Shown here: positions 1 to 8,020 of the stretch, piece after piece
Numbering within the stretch: the stretch's first letter is position 1
How the letters are laid out: each line of letters begins with the position of its first letter
From: Novosphingobium sp. UBA6272
GTDB taxonomy: Bacteria; Pseudomonadota; Alphaproteobacteria; Sphingomonadales; Sphingomonadaceae
Reading direction: 5' to 3'
NCBI RefSeq assembly: GCF_002440635.1
Contig: NZ_DJUW01000017.1
Location: forward strand, 181,495 to 245,494
DNA length: 64,000 bases
The notes under the pieces: model-generated
Told to the model about the DNA's origin: nothing
The model's input: the letters and a program-made list of their open reading frames with translations, nothing else
Databases searched by the model: none
Position numbers and translations under genes: made by a program

Positions 1-641
1 CCCAGCGTCGATCTCTGAGCCCGGCGCAGCCGCTTCAGATATTCCCCCTGGCTGATCTCGACCGCGCCCAGTGAGGCGAGGTGATCGGTGATGAACTGGC
101 AATCGAGCAATTCGGCTCCGGCCCGCCGCAGCGCCGCGACCAGCCAGGCCAGTGCGACCTTCGAGGCATCGGTCGCACGGCTGAACATCGATTCGCCGCA
201 GAACACCCGGTCGAACCCGACGCCATAGAGCCCGCCGACCAGCGCTTCGCCCTGCCAGCATTCGATCGAATGGGCCCGGCCCTGATGATGCAGCGCCAGA
301 TAGGTCCGCTCGATTCGCGTGCTGATCCAGGTGCCCTGGGCATCGGCGCGCGGCCCGGCACATTCGCGGATCACCCTGTCAAAGGCTGCGTTGCAGGTGA
401 CGGTGAAGGTTCCGCGCCGCAGCACCTTGGCCAGGCTGCGCGAGCAGTGGAAGCCGGGCAGCGGCAGAACCGCGCGCCGGCGCGGTTCGACCCAGAAAAC
501 CTCAGGATCCTCACGCGAATCCGACATCGGAAACACACCGCTGCGATAGGCCAGCATCAGCATGTCCGGATCGATCGGTTGAGGGGCGGTAGGTGCGTGC
601 ACGGCAATTCTTTTTATGGACCTTTGCAGATCGCTTGTCAT
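1..641 (-). CDS. aat: Leucyl/phenylalanyl-tRNA--protein transferase, 3' end beyond window
   Basis: Adds Leu or Phe from aminoacyl-tRNA to the N-terminus of proteins starting with Lys or Arg, making them N-degron substrates for ClpS/ClpAP in the cytoplasm. 213 codons are visible from ATG at 641; the C-terminus and stop lie outside the window. Family signatures seen are SGVFPM near residue 34, FWVEPRRRAVLPL, GGLYGV, ESMFSRATDASKVAL, and LLDCQFITDHLASLGA near the end. No stop interrupts the frame. Family members are usually 220-250 residues, so only a short tail is missing. The neighbour is tRNA-Trp, divergently oriented. A later in-frame ATG exists near residue 27, but the longer start keeps the usual N-terminal strand. 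Confidence 0.93.
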   Translation of the reverse strand, partial: MTSDLQRSIKRIAVHAPTAPQPIDPDMLMLAYRSGVFPMSDSREDPEVFWVEPRRRAVLPLPGFHCSRSLAKVLRRGTFTVTCNAAFDRVIRECAGPRADAQGTWISTRIERTYLALHHQGRAHSIECWQGEALVGGLYGVGFDRVFCGESMFSRATDASKVALAWLVAALRRAGAELLDCQFITDHLASLGAVEISQGEYLKRLRRAQRSTL

Positions 642-676
642 CGGGCAGTGTTGCGACTAGAGGCACCGGCGCCTGA

Positions 677-752
677 AGGAGTGTAGCTCAGTTGGTAGAG
701 CATCGGTCTCCAAAACCGAGGGCCGCGGGTTCGAATCCTGCCACTCCTGCCA
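677..752 (+). tRNA. trnW: tRNA-Trp (anticodon CCA)
   Basis: A complete cloverleaf: 7-bp acceptor stem AGGAGTG/CACTCCT, D arm, anticodon stem TCGGT/ACCGA around loop CTCCAAA (anticodon 710-712), and T arm with GGTTCGAATCC. Discriminator G and a genomically encoded CCA follow (749-752). tRNA-Trp lies upstream of secE-nusG in many proteobacteria, and the same order is kept here with one membrane-protein gene in between. Confidence 0.97.
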
Positions 753-780
753 GCGCCTTTCCGATCCAGCGATAGAAGCG

Positions 781-2283
781 ATGCCCGAAGACGCCCCGCC
801 CGTGCCGTCCAGTCCGCAGCGCTTGGGACCCCGCGCCTGGCTGACGGGTGAGCCGGGGCCGCGCGAATTCCTCTGGCTGGGGCTGTTCCTTTCGGCGCTG
901 TCGGCGCTGCCGGTGCTGGTCGCGACCTATCCGCAGATGGTCGATTATCCCGCCCACCTGGCGCGGATGCAGATCATGCTGCACCGCGATACCAGCCCGT
1001 TCCTGCAGGAATACTATGGCTTCCAGTGGCGCTGGATGGGCAATCTCGGTGCCGACATCCTGGTCTGGCCGCTGACCTGGTTCTTCAGCCTGGAGACCGC
1101 CGGGCGGATCATGGCCGGGCTGATCCCGCCGCTGACCGGGCTTTCGATCCTAGCTGCCGAATGGGCGGTGCGGCGCCGGATCGGGATGGCCTCGATGCTG
1201 GCCTTCGCCTTCGTCTGGTCGCCCTCGGCGCTGCTCGGCTTTCTCAATTTCGGGCTGGCCCAAGCGGCTGCGCTGCTGGCTTTCGCGCTGTGGGTACTGC
1301 TCGACGGCTGGAAATGGCGCGCACCGCTGTTCATTCCGATCGGGGTGTTTGTCTGGCTCGGACACGTTTCGGGCTGGGGAATCCTGGGGATTCTGGTGTT
1401 CGGCTATGAATGGTCGAAGGACAAATCGTGGCGGGCGTTCCTTGCGCCGTGGCCGCTGTTCTTTCCATTCCTGACCCTGGTGCTGGGCGACAACCCCGGC
1501 AAGCCGCCCAGCTATGGCCCGGCGCCCCAGCTCTACAAATGGGCGATCTGGAAGCAGGCGATGCGCGGCACGTTCCAGTGGGTCGATTACGGAATGACCA
1601 TCGCGATCGGCCTGCTGCTGGTGGCCTCGCTGTGGTTCCGCAAGTGGGATGGCAAGCTCGGCTGGGCGGCGCTGATCATGCTGGTCTCCTCGCTGGTGCT
1701 GCCGCGGCATATCTTCGGCGGCGATCTGGTCGACGCGCGGATGATCTCGGCCGGGCTGATGGTCGGAGTCATGTGCCTGTCGTGGCGCGCGCCGCGCTGG
1801 CTACTGCTGCTGATCCCGGCGGTGTTCCTGTTCCGTCTGGGCTATACCACGATCGACTGGGAACGCGATTCGCGCGAGACCGCAGAGGCTCTGACCGCGC
1901 TCGATGGCCTGCCCCGCGGGGCCAAGGTAGCGAGCTATGTCGTAACCGAACGCAGCGAATGGGGCTTCAACGGCAAGGAGCACATCTGCGGCTATGTTGT
2001 GACCCGGCTCGATGGCTTCACCAATTGCAATTTCGCACTGCCGGGCATCCACATGATGACCATTAATGGTGGCGGGCCGTTCTTCCGCGATCCGTTCCAC
2101 CGCCTGAACCACCGCGCCGGGCGCAAGATCGACTTGTCGGATTATAACCCGGCCGAACATACCGATTACCTGTGGTACGTCGGCCAGACCTGGCCCTCGA
2201 AACTGCCGGCCGGGTACCAGATCGAGAAAAGCGGGCGCACATGGTTCCTTGCGCGTCTTGCAAAACCGCGACCGCGTAGCTAA
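781..2283 (+). CDS. Polytopic membrane protein, GT-C-like, function unknown
   Basis: A 500-residue inner-membrane protein with roughly ten hydrophobic segments between residues 30 and 365, followed by a soluble C-terminal domain of about 130 residues. After the first membrane span is VDYPAHLARM (around residue 55). An acidic-plus-His signature at this place in the first external loop is typical of GT-C-type lipid-linked glycosyltransferases, but I cannot assign a substrate. The C-terminal part contains several Cys and Trp residues and no motif I recognise. The ATG lies 28 bp after tRNA-Trp with no strong Shine-Dalgarno sequence, so the start is provisional. It separates tRNA-Trp from secE, which normally sit close together, and may be co-transcribed with the tRNA. 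Confidence 0.7.
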   Translation: MPEDAPPVPSSPQRLGPRAWLTGEPGPREFLWLGLFLSALSALPVLVATYPQMVDYPAHLARMQIMLHRDTSPFLQEYYGFQWRWMGNLGADILVWPLTWFFSLETAGRIMAGLIPPLTGLSILAAEWAVRRRIGMASMLAFAFVWSPSALLGFLNFGLAQAAALLAFALWVLLDGWKWRAPLFIPIGVFVWLGHVSGWGILGILVFGYEWSKDKSWRAFLAPWPLFFPFLTLVLGDNPGKPPSYGPAPQLYKWAIWKQAMRGTFQWVDYGMTIAIGLLLVASLWFRKWDGKLGWAALIMLVSSLVLPRHIFGGDLVDARMISAGLMVGVMCLSWRAPRWLLLLIPAVFLFRLGYTTIDWERDSRETAEALTALDGLPRGAKVASYVVTERSEWGFNGKEHICGYVVTRLDGFTNCNFALPGIHMMTINGGGPFFRDPFHRLNHRAGRKIDLSDYNPAEHTDYLWYVGQTWPSKLPAGYQIEKSGRTWFLARLAKPRPRS

Positions 2284-2403
2284 GTGCGTTTTCGTCATCC
2301 GACATCGGAGAACATCGAAGCCCCTCCCGGCCAGCCCAGGCCGGGGCGGCGATGTCCCCTAGGCGGAAGATACGAGACCGTTCAGCAAGGCGAGTGAGCA
2401 ACG

Positions 2404-2598
2404 ATGGCCAAGTTCAATCCCGGCGAATTCATGCGCCAGGTCCAAACCGAAGCCCGCAAGGTGGTTTGGCCGAGCCGTCAGGAAACCGTGACCACCGCGA
2501 TTTTCGTGGGGATCATGATGGTGATCCTCGCGCTGTTCTTCCTCGGCGTCGATACGATCTTCGGCAAGATCGTCCAGTTCCTTCTCTCGCTGGCCTAA
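2404..2598 (+). CDS. secE: Preprotein translocase subunit SecE
   Basis: Essential subunit of the SecYEG channel, clamping SecY in the inner membrane. The 64-residue protein is the short single-span form usual in alphaproteobacteria. It has an amphipathic N-terminal helix with the conserved VVWPSRQETVTT segment (residues 19-30), then one transmembrane helix rich in Ile, Met, Leu and Phe (about 31-60). nusG follows 30 bp downstream on the same strand, the standard secE-nusG operon. Confidence 0.96.
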   Translation: MAKFNPGEFMRQVQTEARKVVWPSRQETVTTAIFVGIMMVILALFFLGVDTIFGKIVQFLLSLA

Positions 2599-2628
2599 GC
2601 GTCAGACTAGTCAATCAGAGGCAGCAAA

Positions 2629-3165
2629 ATGGCTCGCTGGTACATCATCCACGCCTATTCGGGTTTCGAGAACAAGGTGAGGGAATCGATCCTTTCCGAG
2701 GCCGAGCGCAAGGGGCTTGAAGCCCTGGTCGAAGCGGTCGAAGTGCCGCACGAAACCGTCACCGAAGTGAAGCGCGGCAAGAAGGTTCAGGTCGAACGCA
2801 AGACCATGCCCGGCTATGTCCTGGCCAAGCTCGCGCTCAACGACGATGTCTACCACCTGGTCAAGAACACCCCGAAGGTGACCGGCTTCCTCGGCCCGAA
2901 TGGGAAGCCGCAGCCGATCACCGAGCGTGAGGCCGCCCGCTATTTCGGCGCCCGCGATGCCGCGGCGGCCGAACCCAAGAAGCACATCCACGTCGATTAC
3001 GAGATCGGCGATTCGGTCAAGGTGCTCGACGGTCCGTTCAACACCTTCACCGGCGTGGTCGAAGAGCTCGATTTCGACAAGAACCGGGTCAAGGTCTCGG
3101 TCTCGATCTTCGGCCGGGCGACCCCGGTCGAGCTCGACTTCGAACAGGTCGAACTGGTCAAGTAA
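2629..3165 (+). CDS. nusG: Transcription termination/antitermination protein NusG
   Basis: Binds RNA polymerase and couples it to Rho or to ribosomal protein S10. At 178 residues it has normal length. The N-terminal NGN domain begins WYIIHAYSGFENKV and includes MPGYVL and the FLGPNGKPQPI segment. The C-terminal KOW domain (about residues 122-178) contains GDSVKVLDGPF and the typical FTGVVEELD. It is the second gene of the secE operon. A GC-rich stem (3172-3196) lies just after the stop, between the convergent nusG and protease genes; it has no T run, so its role as a terminator is uncertain. Confidence 0.97.
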   Translation: MARWYIIHAYSGFENKVRESILSEAERKGLEALVEAVEVPHETVTEVKRGKKVQVERKTMPGYVLAKLALNDDVYHLVKNTPKVTGFLGPNGKPQPITEREAARYFGARDAAAAEPKKHIHVDYEIGDSVKVLDGPFNTFTGVVEELDFDKNRVKVSVSIFGRATPVELDFEQVELVK

Positions 3166-3195
3166 GCGGTTGGCCCCGCGCCTGGGCGCGGTGGC

Positions 3196-3909
3196 CTAGA
3201 ACCCAAACAATCCGTGCTTGCTGGCATAGGCCAGCAGCATAGAGGCCGTATCGACGGCGGCATGGGCAATGATCAGCGGCCAGAGGTTCCATTCGGTCCT
3301 GGTCCGCAGCCAGCCGAAGAGCACGCCGACCGCGCCCGTCACCACGATGCCCGACCAGCTTTGCCAGGCGTGCGGCACTGCGAAGACCAGTGCCTGCAGC
3401 AGGATTACCGGCCAGATCCGCCCGGCCAGACCTTTCAGTCGCAGCAAACGGTCCATCAGGAAGCCGCGCCACAGCACTTCTTCGCCGAACCCGGCGGCGA
3501 ACCAGGCGACCGCAACAATCCACAGGACCAGGGCGCCAGGGCCGCTGGTGACCTGATCGAGAACCAGCGCGGTATCGAGCGGGGGAGCTCCCAGCCGCTC
3601 TAGCAGGGCGCTGGCGAACTGGAACCAGACCAGGATCAGCAGCGCGGCCACAGCGCCGATCGCCCAAGCCTGGCGCCAACTGCGTGGCGCGGTGAGAGCG
3701 AAAGCATCGTTCACGGTTCCGTCGCGGCGCAGCCACAGCCAGGCAGCGCCGATCCCGGCCAGCGACGAGCCGACAGTCGACAGGGCCAGCCCGGTCGAGC
3801 TCATCCCCCAGATCATCACGGACGGAACCGAACCCGCAATGTAGGCAAGCATCACAGTGATGAATTGCGCAATGAAGCGCCCCCAGCCGAGTGGCTTTGC
3901 CTTTTGCAT
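3196..3909 (-). CDS. CPBP-family intramembrane metalloprotease
   Basis: A 237-residue multi-span membrane protein of the CAAX-processing/bacteriocin-processing (Abi, CPBP) family. The signature motifs are present: EEVLWRGFL (EExxxR, zinc and catalytic residues), a His in VPHAWQSW, and IIAHAAVDTAS (HxxxD-type third motif). Such proteins cleave within the membrane; physiological substrates are mostly unknown. The start at ATG 3909 is preferred because GGGAGA stands 8 bp upstream. An upstream in-frame start at 4002 would add a poorly hydrophobic leader. The gene lies antisense between nusG and rplK, an unusual break in the ribosomal-protein neighbourhood. Confidence 0.85.
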   Translation of the reverse strand: MQKAKPLGWGRFIAQFITVMLAYIAGSVPSVMIWGMSSTGLALSTVGSSLAGIGAAWLWLRRDGTVNDAFALTAPRSWRQAWAIGAVAALLILVWFQFASALLERLGAPPLDTALVLDQVTSGPGALVLWIVAVAWFAAGFGEEVLWRGFLMDRLLRLKGLAGRIWPVILLQALVFAVPHAWQSWSGIVVTGAVGVLFGWLRTRTEWNLWPLIIAHAAVDTASMLLAYASKHGLFGF

Positions 3910-4116
3910 CAATGCGTCTCCCGCTCGGTTGGCCGTTGGGCTGGACCTATCGGCCCGGATATGGACGCGCAATGCCACGAAAACCCTGCAAAACCCTTGC
4001 ATTTGCTCGGCCGGACGCTAAGGGGCAGCGCTTCATCTCCTACCCGGGGGTGATTCCGCGCGGGAGCTTCGGACTTGGTTCGGGGTGTTTGACCGCTCAC
4101 TCTGCGGACCTTTGAC

Positions 4117-4144
4117 CCGCTCATCCTGAGCTTGTCGAAGGACC
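4117..4144. repeat. Dispersed intergenic repeat, copy 1
   Basis: The segment CTCATCCTGAGCTTGTCGAAGG lies in the 5' leader just before rplK. Close relatives occur at 19581-19617 and, in reverse orientation, at 27587-27612. The core CTTCGACAAGCTCAG recurs in non-coding DNA only. It resembles a REP-type element. Confidence 0.6.
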
Positions 4145-4167
4145 AACAGGAAGAAAGGAGGCCCCTC

Positions 4168-4599
4168 GTGGCCAAGAAAATTGAAGGCTATATCAAGCTG
4201 CAGGTGCCCGCGGGCTCTGCCACGCCCTCGCCGCCGATCGGTCCGGCGCTGGGTCAGCGCGGCGTGAACATCATGGAATTCTGCAAGGCGTTCAACGCCG
4301 CCACGCAGGACATGGAAAAGGCGATGCCGATCCCGACGATCATCACCGTCTATGCCGATCGCAGCTTCACCTTTGTCACCAAGACGCCCCCGGCCTCGTT
4401 CCTGATCAAGAAGGCCGCCAACCTCAAGTCGGGCTCGAAGGAGCCGGGCAAGGTCTCGGCCGGAACAATCAAGCGTTCGCAGCTGGCTGAAATCGCCCAG
4501 ACCAAGTTCAAGGATCTGAACGCGAACGACATCGAACAGGCAACCAAGATCATCGAAGGCTCCGCGCGTTCGATGGGCCTGCAGGTTGTGGAGGGCTAA
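4168..4599 (+). CDS. rplK: 50S ribosomal protein L11
   Basis: Ribosomal protein L11, part of the GTPase-associated centre that contacts 23S rRNA and translation factors. The 143-residue length is standard. Conserved blocks seen are IKLQVPAGSATPSPPIGPALGQ, split here as residues 8-29, GVNIMEFCKAFNAAT, FVTKTPPASFLIKKAA, and GSARSMGLQV at the C-terminus. The start is GTG at 4168: AAAGGAGG precedes it by about 6 bp and it gives the expected MAKKIEGY beginning. An in-frame ATG at 4132 lies inside the dispersed repeat and would add a non-conserved leader. rplA follows after 4 bp. Confidence 0.96.
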   Translation: MAKKIEGYIKLQVPAGSATPSPPIGPALGQRGVNIMEFCKAFNAATQDMEKAMPIPTIITVYADRSFTFVTKTPPASFLIKKAANLKSGSKEPGKVSAGTIKRSQLAEIAQTKFKDLNANDIEQATKIIEGSARSMGLQVVEG

Positions 4600-4603
4600 G
4601 AAC

Positions 4604-5305
4604 ATGGCAAAGCTGACCAAGAAGAACAAAGCCCTCGCCGAAAAGCTGGGCGACAACCAGCAGCTCTACGGCGTCGACGCCGCGATCCAGCTGCTCAAGG
4701 ACCTCAAGACCACCAAGTTCGATGAGAGCCTGGAAGTCTCGCTCAACCTCGGGGTCGATCCGCGCCACGCTGACCAGATGGTCCGCGGCATGGTCGTGCT
4801 GCCTTCGGGCACCGGCAAGGACGTCAAGGTTGCGGTCTTCGCGCGCGGCGACAATGCCCAGAAGGCGCTCGACGCCGGTGCCGACAAGGTCGGTGCCGAA
4901 GACCTGCTGGAAGACATGCAGGCCGGTAACCTGGATTATGGCCGCGTGATCGCCACGCCGGACATGATGGGCGTGGTCGGCCGCCTCGGCAAGGTGCTGG
5001 GTCCCAAGGGCCTGATGCCGAACCCCAAGCTGGGCACGGTAACCCCGAACGTCGCCGAAGCGGTCAAGGCTGCCAAGGGCGGCCAGATCGAATTCCGCGT
5101 CGAAAAGGCCGGGATCATTCACGGCGGGATCGGCAAGCTGTCGTTCTCGAACGAAGCGCTGAAGGCCAACTTCGAAGCTTTCGTCGATGCGGTGGTCAAG
5201 GCCAAGCCGTCGGGTTCGAAGGGCAAGTACGTCCGCAAGGTCGGCCTCAGCTCGTCGATGGGCCCGGGCCTGAAGATCGATCTGGCCGAAGTGCAGGGCG
5301 CTTAA
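4604..5305 (+). CDS. rplA: 50S ribosomal protein L1
   Basis: Ribosomal protein L1 of the L1 stalk; in many bacteria it also represses its own operon by binding the mRNA. 233 residues, the usual size. Conserved segments include HADQMVRGMVVLPSGTG, VGRLGKVLGPKGLMPNPK (about residues 125-142) and GKYVRKVGLSSSMGPG near the C-terminus. The ATG at 4604 has GGAGG eleven bases upstream, inside the end of rplK, which suggests coupled translation. An upstream ATG at 4586 would overlap rplK and add non-conserved residues. Transcription probably ends at the hairpin at 5330; rplJ-rplL are not adjacent. Confidence 0.96.
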   Translation: MAKLTKKNKALAEKLGDNQQLYGVDAAIQLLKDLKTTKFDESLEVSLNLGVDPRHADQMVRGMVVLPSGTGKDVKVAVFARGDNAQKALDAGADKVGAEDLLEDMQAGNLDYGRVIATPDMMGVVGRLGKVLGPKGLMPNPKLGTVTPNVAEAVKAAKGGQIEFRVEKAGIIHGGIGKLSFSNEALKANFEAFVDAVVKAKPSGSKGKYVRKVGLSSSMGPGLKIDLAEVQGA

Positions 5306-5329
5306 GCGGCCTCACAGCTAAACAAAGAG

Positions 5330-5371
5330 GGGGCCGGAAAGCACCAAGCTTTCCGGCCCCTTTTTGTTTTT
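5330..5371 (+). terminator. Rho-independent terminator of rplK-rplA
   Basis: A perfect 13-bp stem (GGGGCCGGAAAGC, 5330-5342, with its complement at 5348-5360) encloses a 5-base loop, ACCAA. It is followed by TTTTTGTTTTT. It is the strongest intrinsic terminator in the window. Confidence 0.95.
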
Positions 5372-5383
5372 GCCGCTCGCAGC

Positions 5384-6142
5384 CTAGCCGGCCCGGTCAA
5401 ACAGTTCGATCGATTGCGGGGGCAGGGCGATCCCGGCCTCACTGCCGTTGAGCCAGACCAGTCGTCCGGCCATCGGCTCGAAGCCCTCGAACTCGATCGC
5501 CAGGTCGTTGCCGATCTCGGTCTCCCGGATGCTGCCGGACACCTTCATCCCGCTGGGCGAGACGTTGAGCACGCGCACCGGGACGCCTTCTACCTGCAAA
5601 GAGGTGCCTTCGGGCACGGCATCGGCGAAGCGGCTTTCCAGCCGGGTGTCGGACTTGCGGCTGGCTGTCCGGCTGATCCGTCCCAGCATTCCCATGCCGG
5701 ACGGCTTCTTCTTGCGCTGCAATGGCGAATGATCGGTACCAGAGATGCCTGACATGATCTGTTCGCGGCGTGACAGCAGCGGATCGGGAAACGGAATCAC
5801 ATTACAGATCGCGGCGGCGCCATGGCTGCCCCGGGCAGGCATGAAGCGGGCGGCGACGGCACTGTGCAGGGGGCTGTCAAATTGCAGACCACAGCGGGCC
5901 CCATCGGTCCAGACCGGCTGAACCGCCTGGCTCTCCAGTCCGGGCAGGCGGACCCACAGCTGGGTGTCGCGCTGGATCAGGATCAGCCCCTCAATCTGGC
6001 AACCATGGGAGGAAAAGTCGACCAGCCTGGCCGCCACTGCGCTGCGGCCGCGTTCACGCACGAATACCTCGACACTCAGCGGCGCGCGGCCTTGGCGGCG
6101 CCGTTCGGTGAAATTGGGATTGCGTCCGAAACTGATGGACAC
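5384..6142 (-). CDS. Tandem PilZ-domain protein
   Basis: A cytoplasmic protein of 252 residues with two PilZ-like beta-barrel domains, which bind cyclic di-GMP in many family members. Domain 1 (about residues 14-110) starts with ERRRQGRAPL, where RxxxR is the usual nucleotide-binding arm, and carries DFSSHGCQIEG, a variant of the D/NxSxxG motif. Domain 2 (about 160-250) has RLESRFA and NVSPSGMKV, matching RxxxR and NxSxxG. Start: GTG at 6142 with AAGGGAG nearby is preferred. A TTG at 6229 would add 29 residues with no visible family match. No motility or cellulose genes lie next to it, so the output is unknown. Confidence 0.8.
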   Translation of the reverse strand: MSISFGRNPNFTERRRQGRAPLSVEVFVRERGRSAVAARLVDFSSHGCQIEGLILIQRDTQLWVRLPGLESQAVQPVWTDGARCGLQFDSPLHSAVAARFMPARGSHGAAAICNVIPFPDPLLSRREQIMSGISGTDHSPLQRKKKPSGMGMLGRISRTASRKSDTRLESRFADAVPEGTSLQVEGVPVRVLNVSPSGMKVSGSIRETEIGNDLAIEFEGFEPMAGRLVWLNGSEAGIALPPQSIELFDRAG

Positions 6143-6381
6143 GCCTTGGTGCTCCCTTGCGGAAAATCTTCTCGGAGCGACCCAGACTTCGTTGCCTGCA
6201 TCCGTGCCGGTAGCTTGGAATTCCCGCAACCGCCGCTTTGGCCGCGTCCCGCGATGGGATTAAACTCTGGGTTAAGTTAAGCTTGCGATCCGTCGGAGGC
6301 TCGGGCCGTTCCAAGCTGCGCGCTGCGCGCAATTGAAGGCTATGTGCTTGCCGCCGCACTGCACTCGGGCATGATGGTGCG

Positions 6382-6984
6382 ATGATTGTCCAGCGATTCG
6401 TTCCGGCGCTTGCCCTGCTGCTCATGCCGGGTTGCAATTCACAGCAGCCAGCGCCGACTGACCCCGCGGCAAGCGGCGAAGCGACTGAAATTGCTTCGCC
6501 GCAAGCGAGCGAGGATGCTGCCAGCGCAGCAAGCTTGGTCTCGCGCTACACGTCGCTGAAGAATTGCAAACTGGACGAGGAAGGCAACGGCGAGGATTGG
6601 TCGGTGTCGCGCTGCCCTGGGCTTGGCGGGTTCAGTCTGGTGCTCAACTATGGCGACGCGCGCGACGATCTGGCGCTGCGCCAGACCGGGCGCAAGGACG
6701 CGGAAATTGGCTTGCCCTATCTGGCTGGCGGCGGATTCAATGCGCTGGGCGAGACGATCGAATGGCGCGGCTCCGAATCGGGCGGCGGGTTTGAACCGAC
6801 AGGGCTGATCGTGCGCAACAACGCGGTTCAGGATCCCGAGCACCCCGAAAAACCAACTTCGCTGCTGGTCGTAATCGATCTGTCCCAAGGTTGCGCGGTG
6901 GCGCAGCTTAAGCCGGGGACGGGACAAAACGAGCGCGCCCGCGCGGTGGCCGATGGCCCGCGCCAGCCATGTCTGAGGAATTGA
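6382..6984 (+). CDS. Hypothetical lipoprotein
   Basis: A 200-residue protein with a lipoprotein-type leader: MIVQRFVPALALLLMPGC, with the lipidation Cys at residue 18. A Ser/Ala/Glu-rich linker follows, then a domain with Cys residues in KNCKLDEEG, SRCPGLGGF and DLSQGCAVAQ that could form disulfides in the periplasm. I recognise no family. Its TGA overlaps the ATG of the next gene (cupin), so the two are probably translated together and may act together. It diverges from the PilZ gene across 239 bp. Confidence 0.6.
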   Translation: MIVQRFVPALALLLMPGCNSQQPAPTDPAASGEATEIASPQASEDAASAASLVSRYTSLKNCKLDEEGNGEDWSVSRCPGLGGFSLVLNYGDARDDLALRQTGRKDAEIGLPYLAGGGFNALGETIEWRGSESGGGFEPTGLIVRNNAVQDPEHPEKPTSLLVVIDLSQGCAVAQLKPGTGQNERARAVADGPRQPCLRN

Positions 6985-7367
6985 TGATGCGTCTGGTCCT
7001 GATCCTTGCCGCAACCGCAGCCAGCGCGCCGCCCTCCGCCGCGCCGGTTACCCACGCCCAGATCGACGTGCCGCGCAACCGGCCCCAGCAGGTGATCGTA
7101 CAAAGTCGCGATTTCGCGCCCGGCAGCGAGAGCGGCTGGCATGTCCATCCCGGCACCGAGGTGGCCTATGTCACCGCCGGGCAGCTGGAGCTGCGGGTTC
7201 AGGGCAAGACCACGGTGCTGGGCGCAGGTGACAGCTTCACCATGCCGCGCGGGGTGGCGCACAATGGGGCCAATCCGGGCGGCGCAACCGCCCGGGTGGT
7301 GATCACGCTGGTTGTCGATAAAGGCGCAGTGGTGCGCCAGCCCGTTGCGGCGCCGAAGGGCAGCTAG
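6984..7367 (+). CDS. Exported single-domain cupin protein
   Basis: A 127-residue protein with an N-terminal signal-like segment (MMRLVLILAATAASA) and one cupin barrel. The first metal-binding motif reads SGWHVHPGTEVAYVTAGQLEL (G..HxH....E......G). The second is FTMPRGVAHNGANPG (P.G..H...N). Together these give the standard His/His/Glu/His metal site. The substrate cannot be told from sequence. The start is ATG 6984, inside the TGA of the upstream lipoprotein gene, with GAGGA ahead of it. A start at 6969 would place the leader internally. It ends 4 bp into the convergent lipoprotein gene. Confidence 0.8.
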   Translation: MMRLVLILAATAASAPPSAAPVTHAQIDVPRNRPQQVIVQSRDFAPGSESGWHVHPGTEVAYVTAGQLELRVQGKTTVLGAGDSFTMPRGVAHNGANPGGATARVVITLVVDKGAVVRQPVAAPKGS

Positions 7368-7915
7368 TCGGTGACCTTGAGGTTGGCCTCGCTATAGCAT
7401 TCCACCACCAGTGCGAGCGGCTGACCATCGGGCAGGCGCAGCAGTGCACGGTGCGTGGAAATTGCGCCGGCCGGACAGGCCGGATCGCCCCGCCTGGCCG
7501 ATCCGAGCGGCTCGCGGGTAAAATTCAGCGCGGCGGCTACCTTGCCGAAAGGCACATTCGTCTCGTGCAACTGGCGGTTCATCTCGGCGGTTAGCCGCGC
7601 CGGCACAAACCAATTGTGCGCTTCTGACAGCACAACGTCCCCGCAAGTCAGCTGGACATGGCGATAGCCTAGGATCGTGTCGGCAGGCGCGTTCAGCAAT
7701 TGGTACAAATCTTCGGGCGGGGTTCCTGGCGGCGCTTTGACCGGGACAGCGCTGATTGTCGCGGGATCGGCGATCCCCCGGCTTTCGCACCATTGCTCCA
7801 GCGCGCGGGTGGCGCTGGCATGCGCGGCAAGGTTCGCTTCGAATTCAGCCAGGCTGGCATCGGTCTGGTCGTGGGCGCATCCTGACAATGACAGCGATGC
7901 GGCGGCGAGGGTCAT
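7364..7915 (-). CDS. Lipoprotein, possible chorismate-lyase-like fold
   Basis: A 183-residue lipoprotein: the leader ends LSLSGC, with Cys at about residue 13. The body has LTCGDVVLSEAHNWFVPARL, MNRQLHETNVPFGKV and LPDGQPLALVVECY. The pattern of a Cys-Gly strand, NW(Y/F)VP and PFG recalls a conserved alphaproteobacterial family I associate with the chorismate pyruvate-lyase (UbiC/DUF98) fold. That link is from memory and not shown by catalytic residues. ATG 7915 is chosen because it puts the lipobox at the right place. A GTG at 8014 would add 33 residues before it. It is convergent with the cupin gene, overlapping by 4 bp. Confidence 0.55.
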   Translation of the reverse strand: MTLAAASLSLSGCAHDQTDASLAEFEANLAAHASATRALEQWCESRGIADPATISAVPVKAPPGTPPEDLYQLLNAPADTILGYRHVQLTCGDVVLSEAHNWFVPARLTAEMNRQLHETNVPFGKVAAALNFTREPLGSARRGDPACPAGAISTHRALLRLPDGQPLALVVECYSEANLKVTD

Positions 7916-8020
7916 CAAGACAGTTCCGAATTGGCTTTTGGGCCGCAGGTTCGGCCACTCACCGCGCCGCCCTAGCCGTCTCGTGCGAAGAGCGCCAGTG
8001 GGGGTTTTGTGCACGGCCGC

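Noticed and set aside
6259..6280. TTAA pair resembling a CtrA site before the PilZ gene
   Set aside because: The half-sites are 8 bp apart rather than 7, and the run is simply AT-rich.
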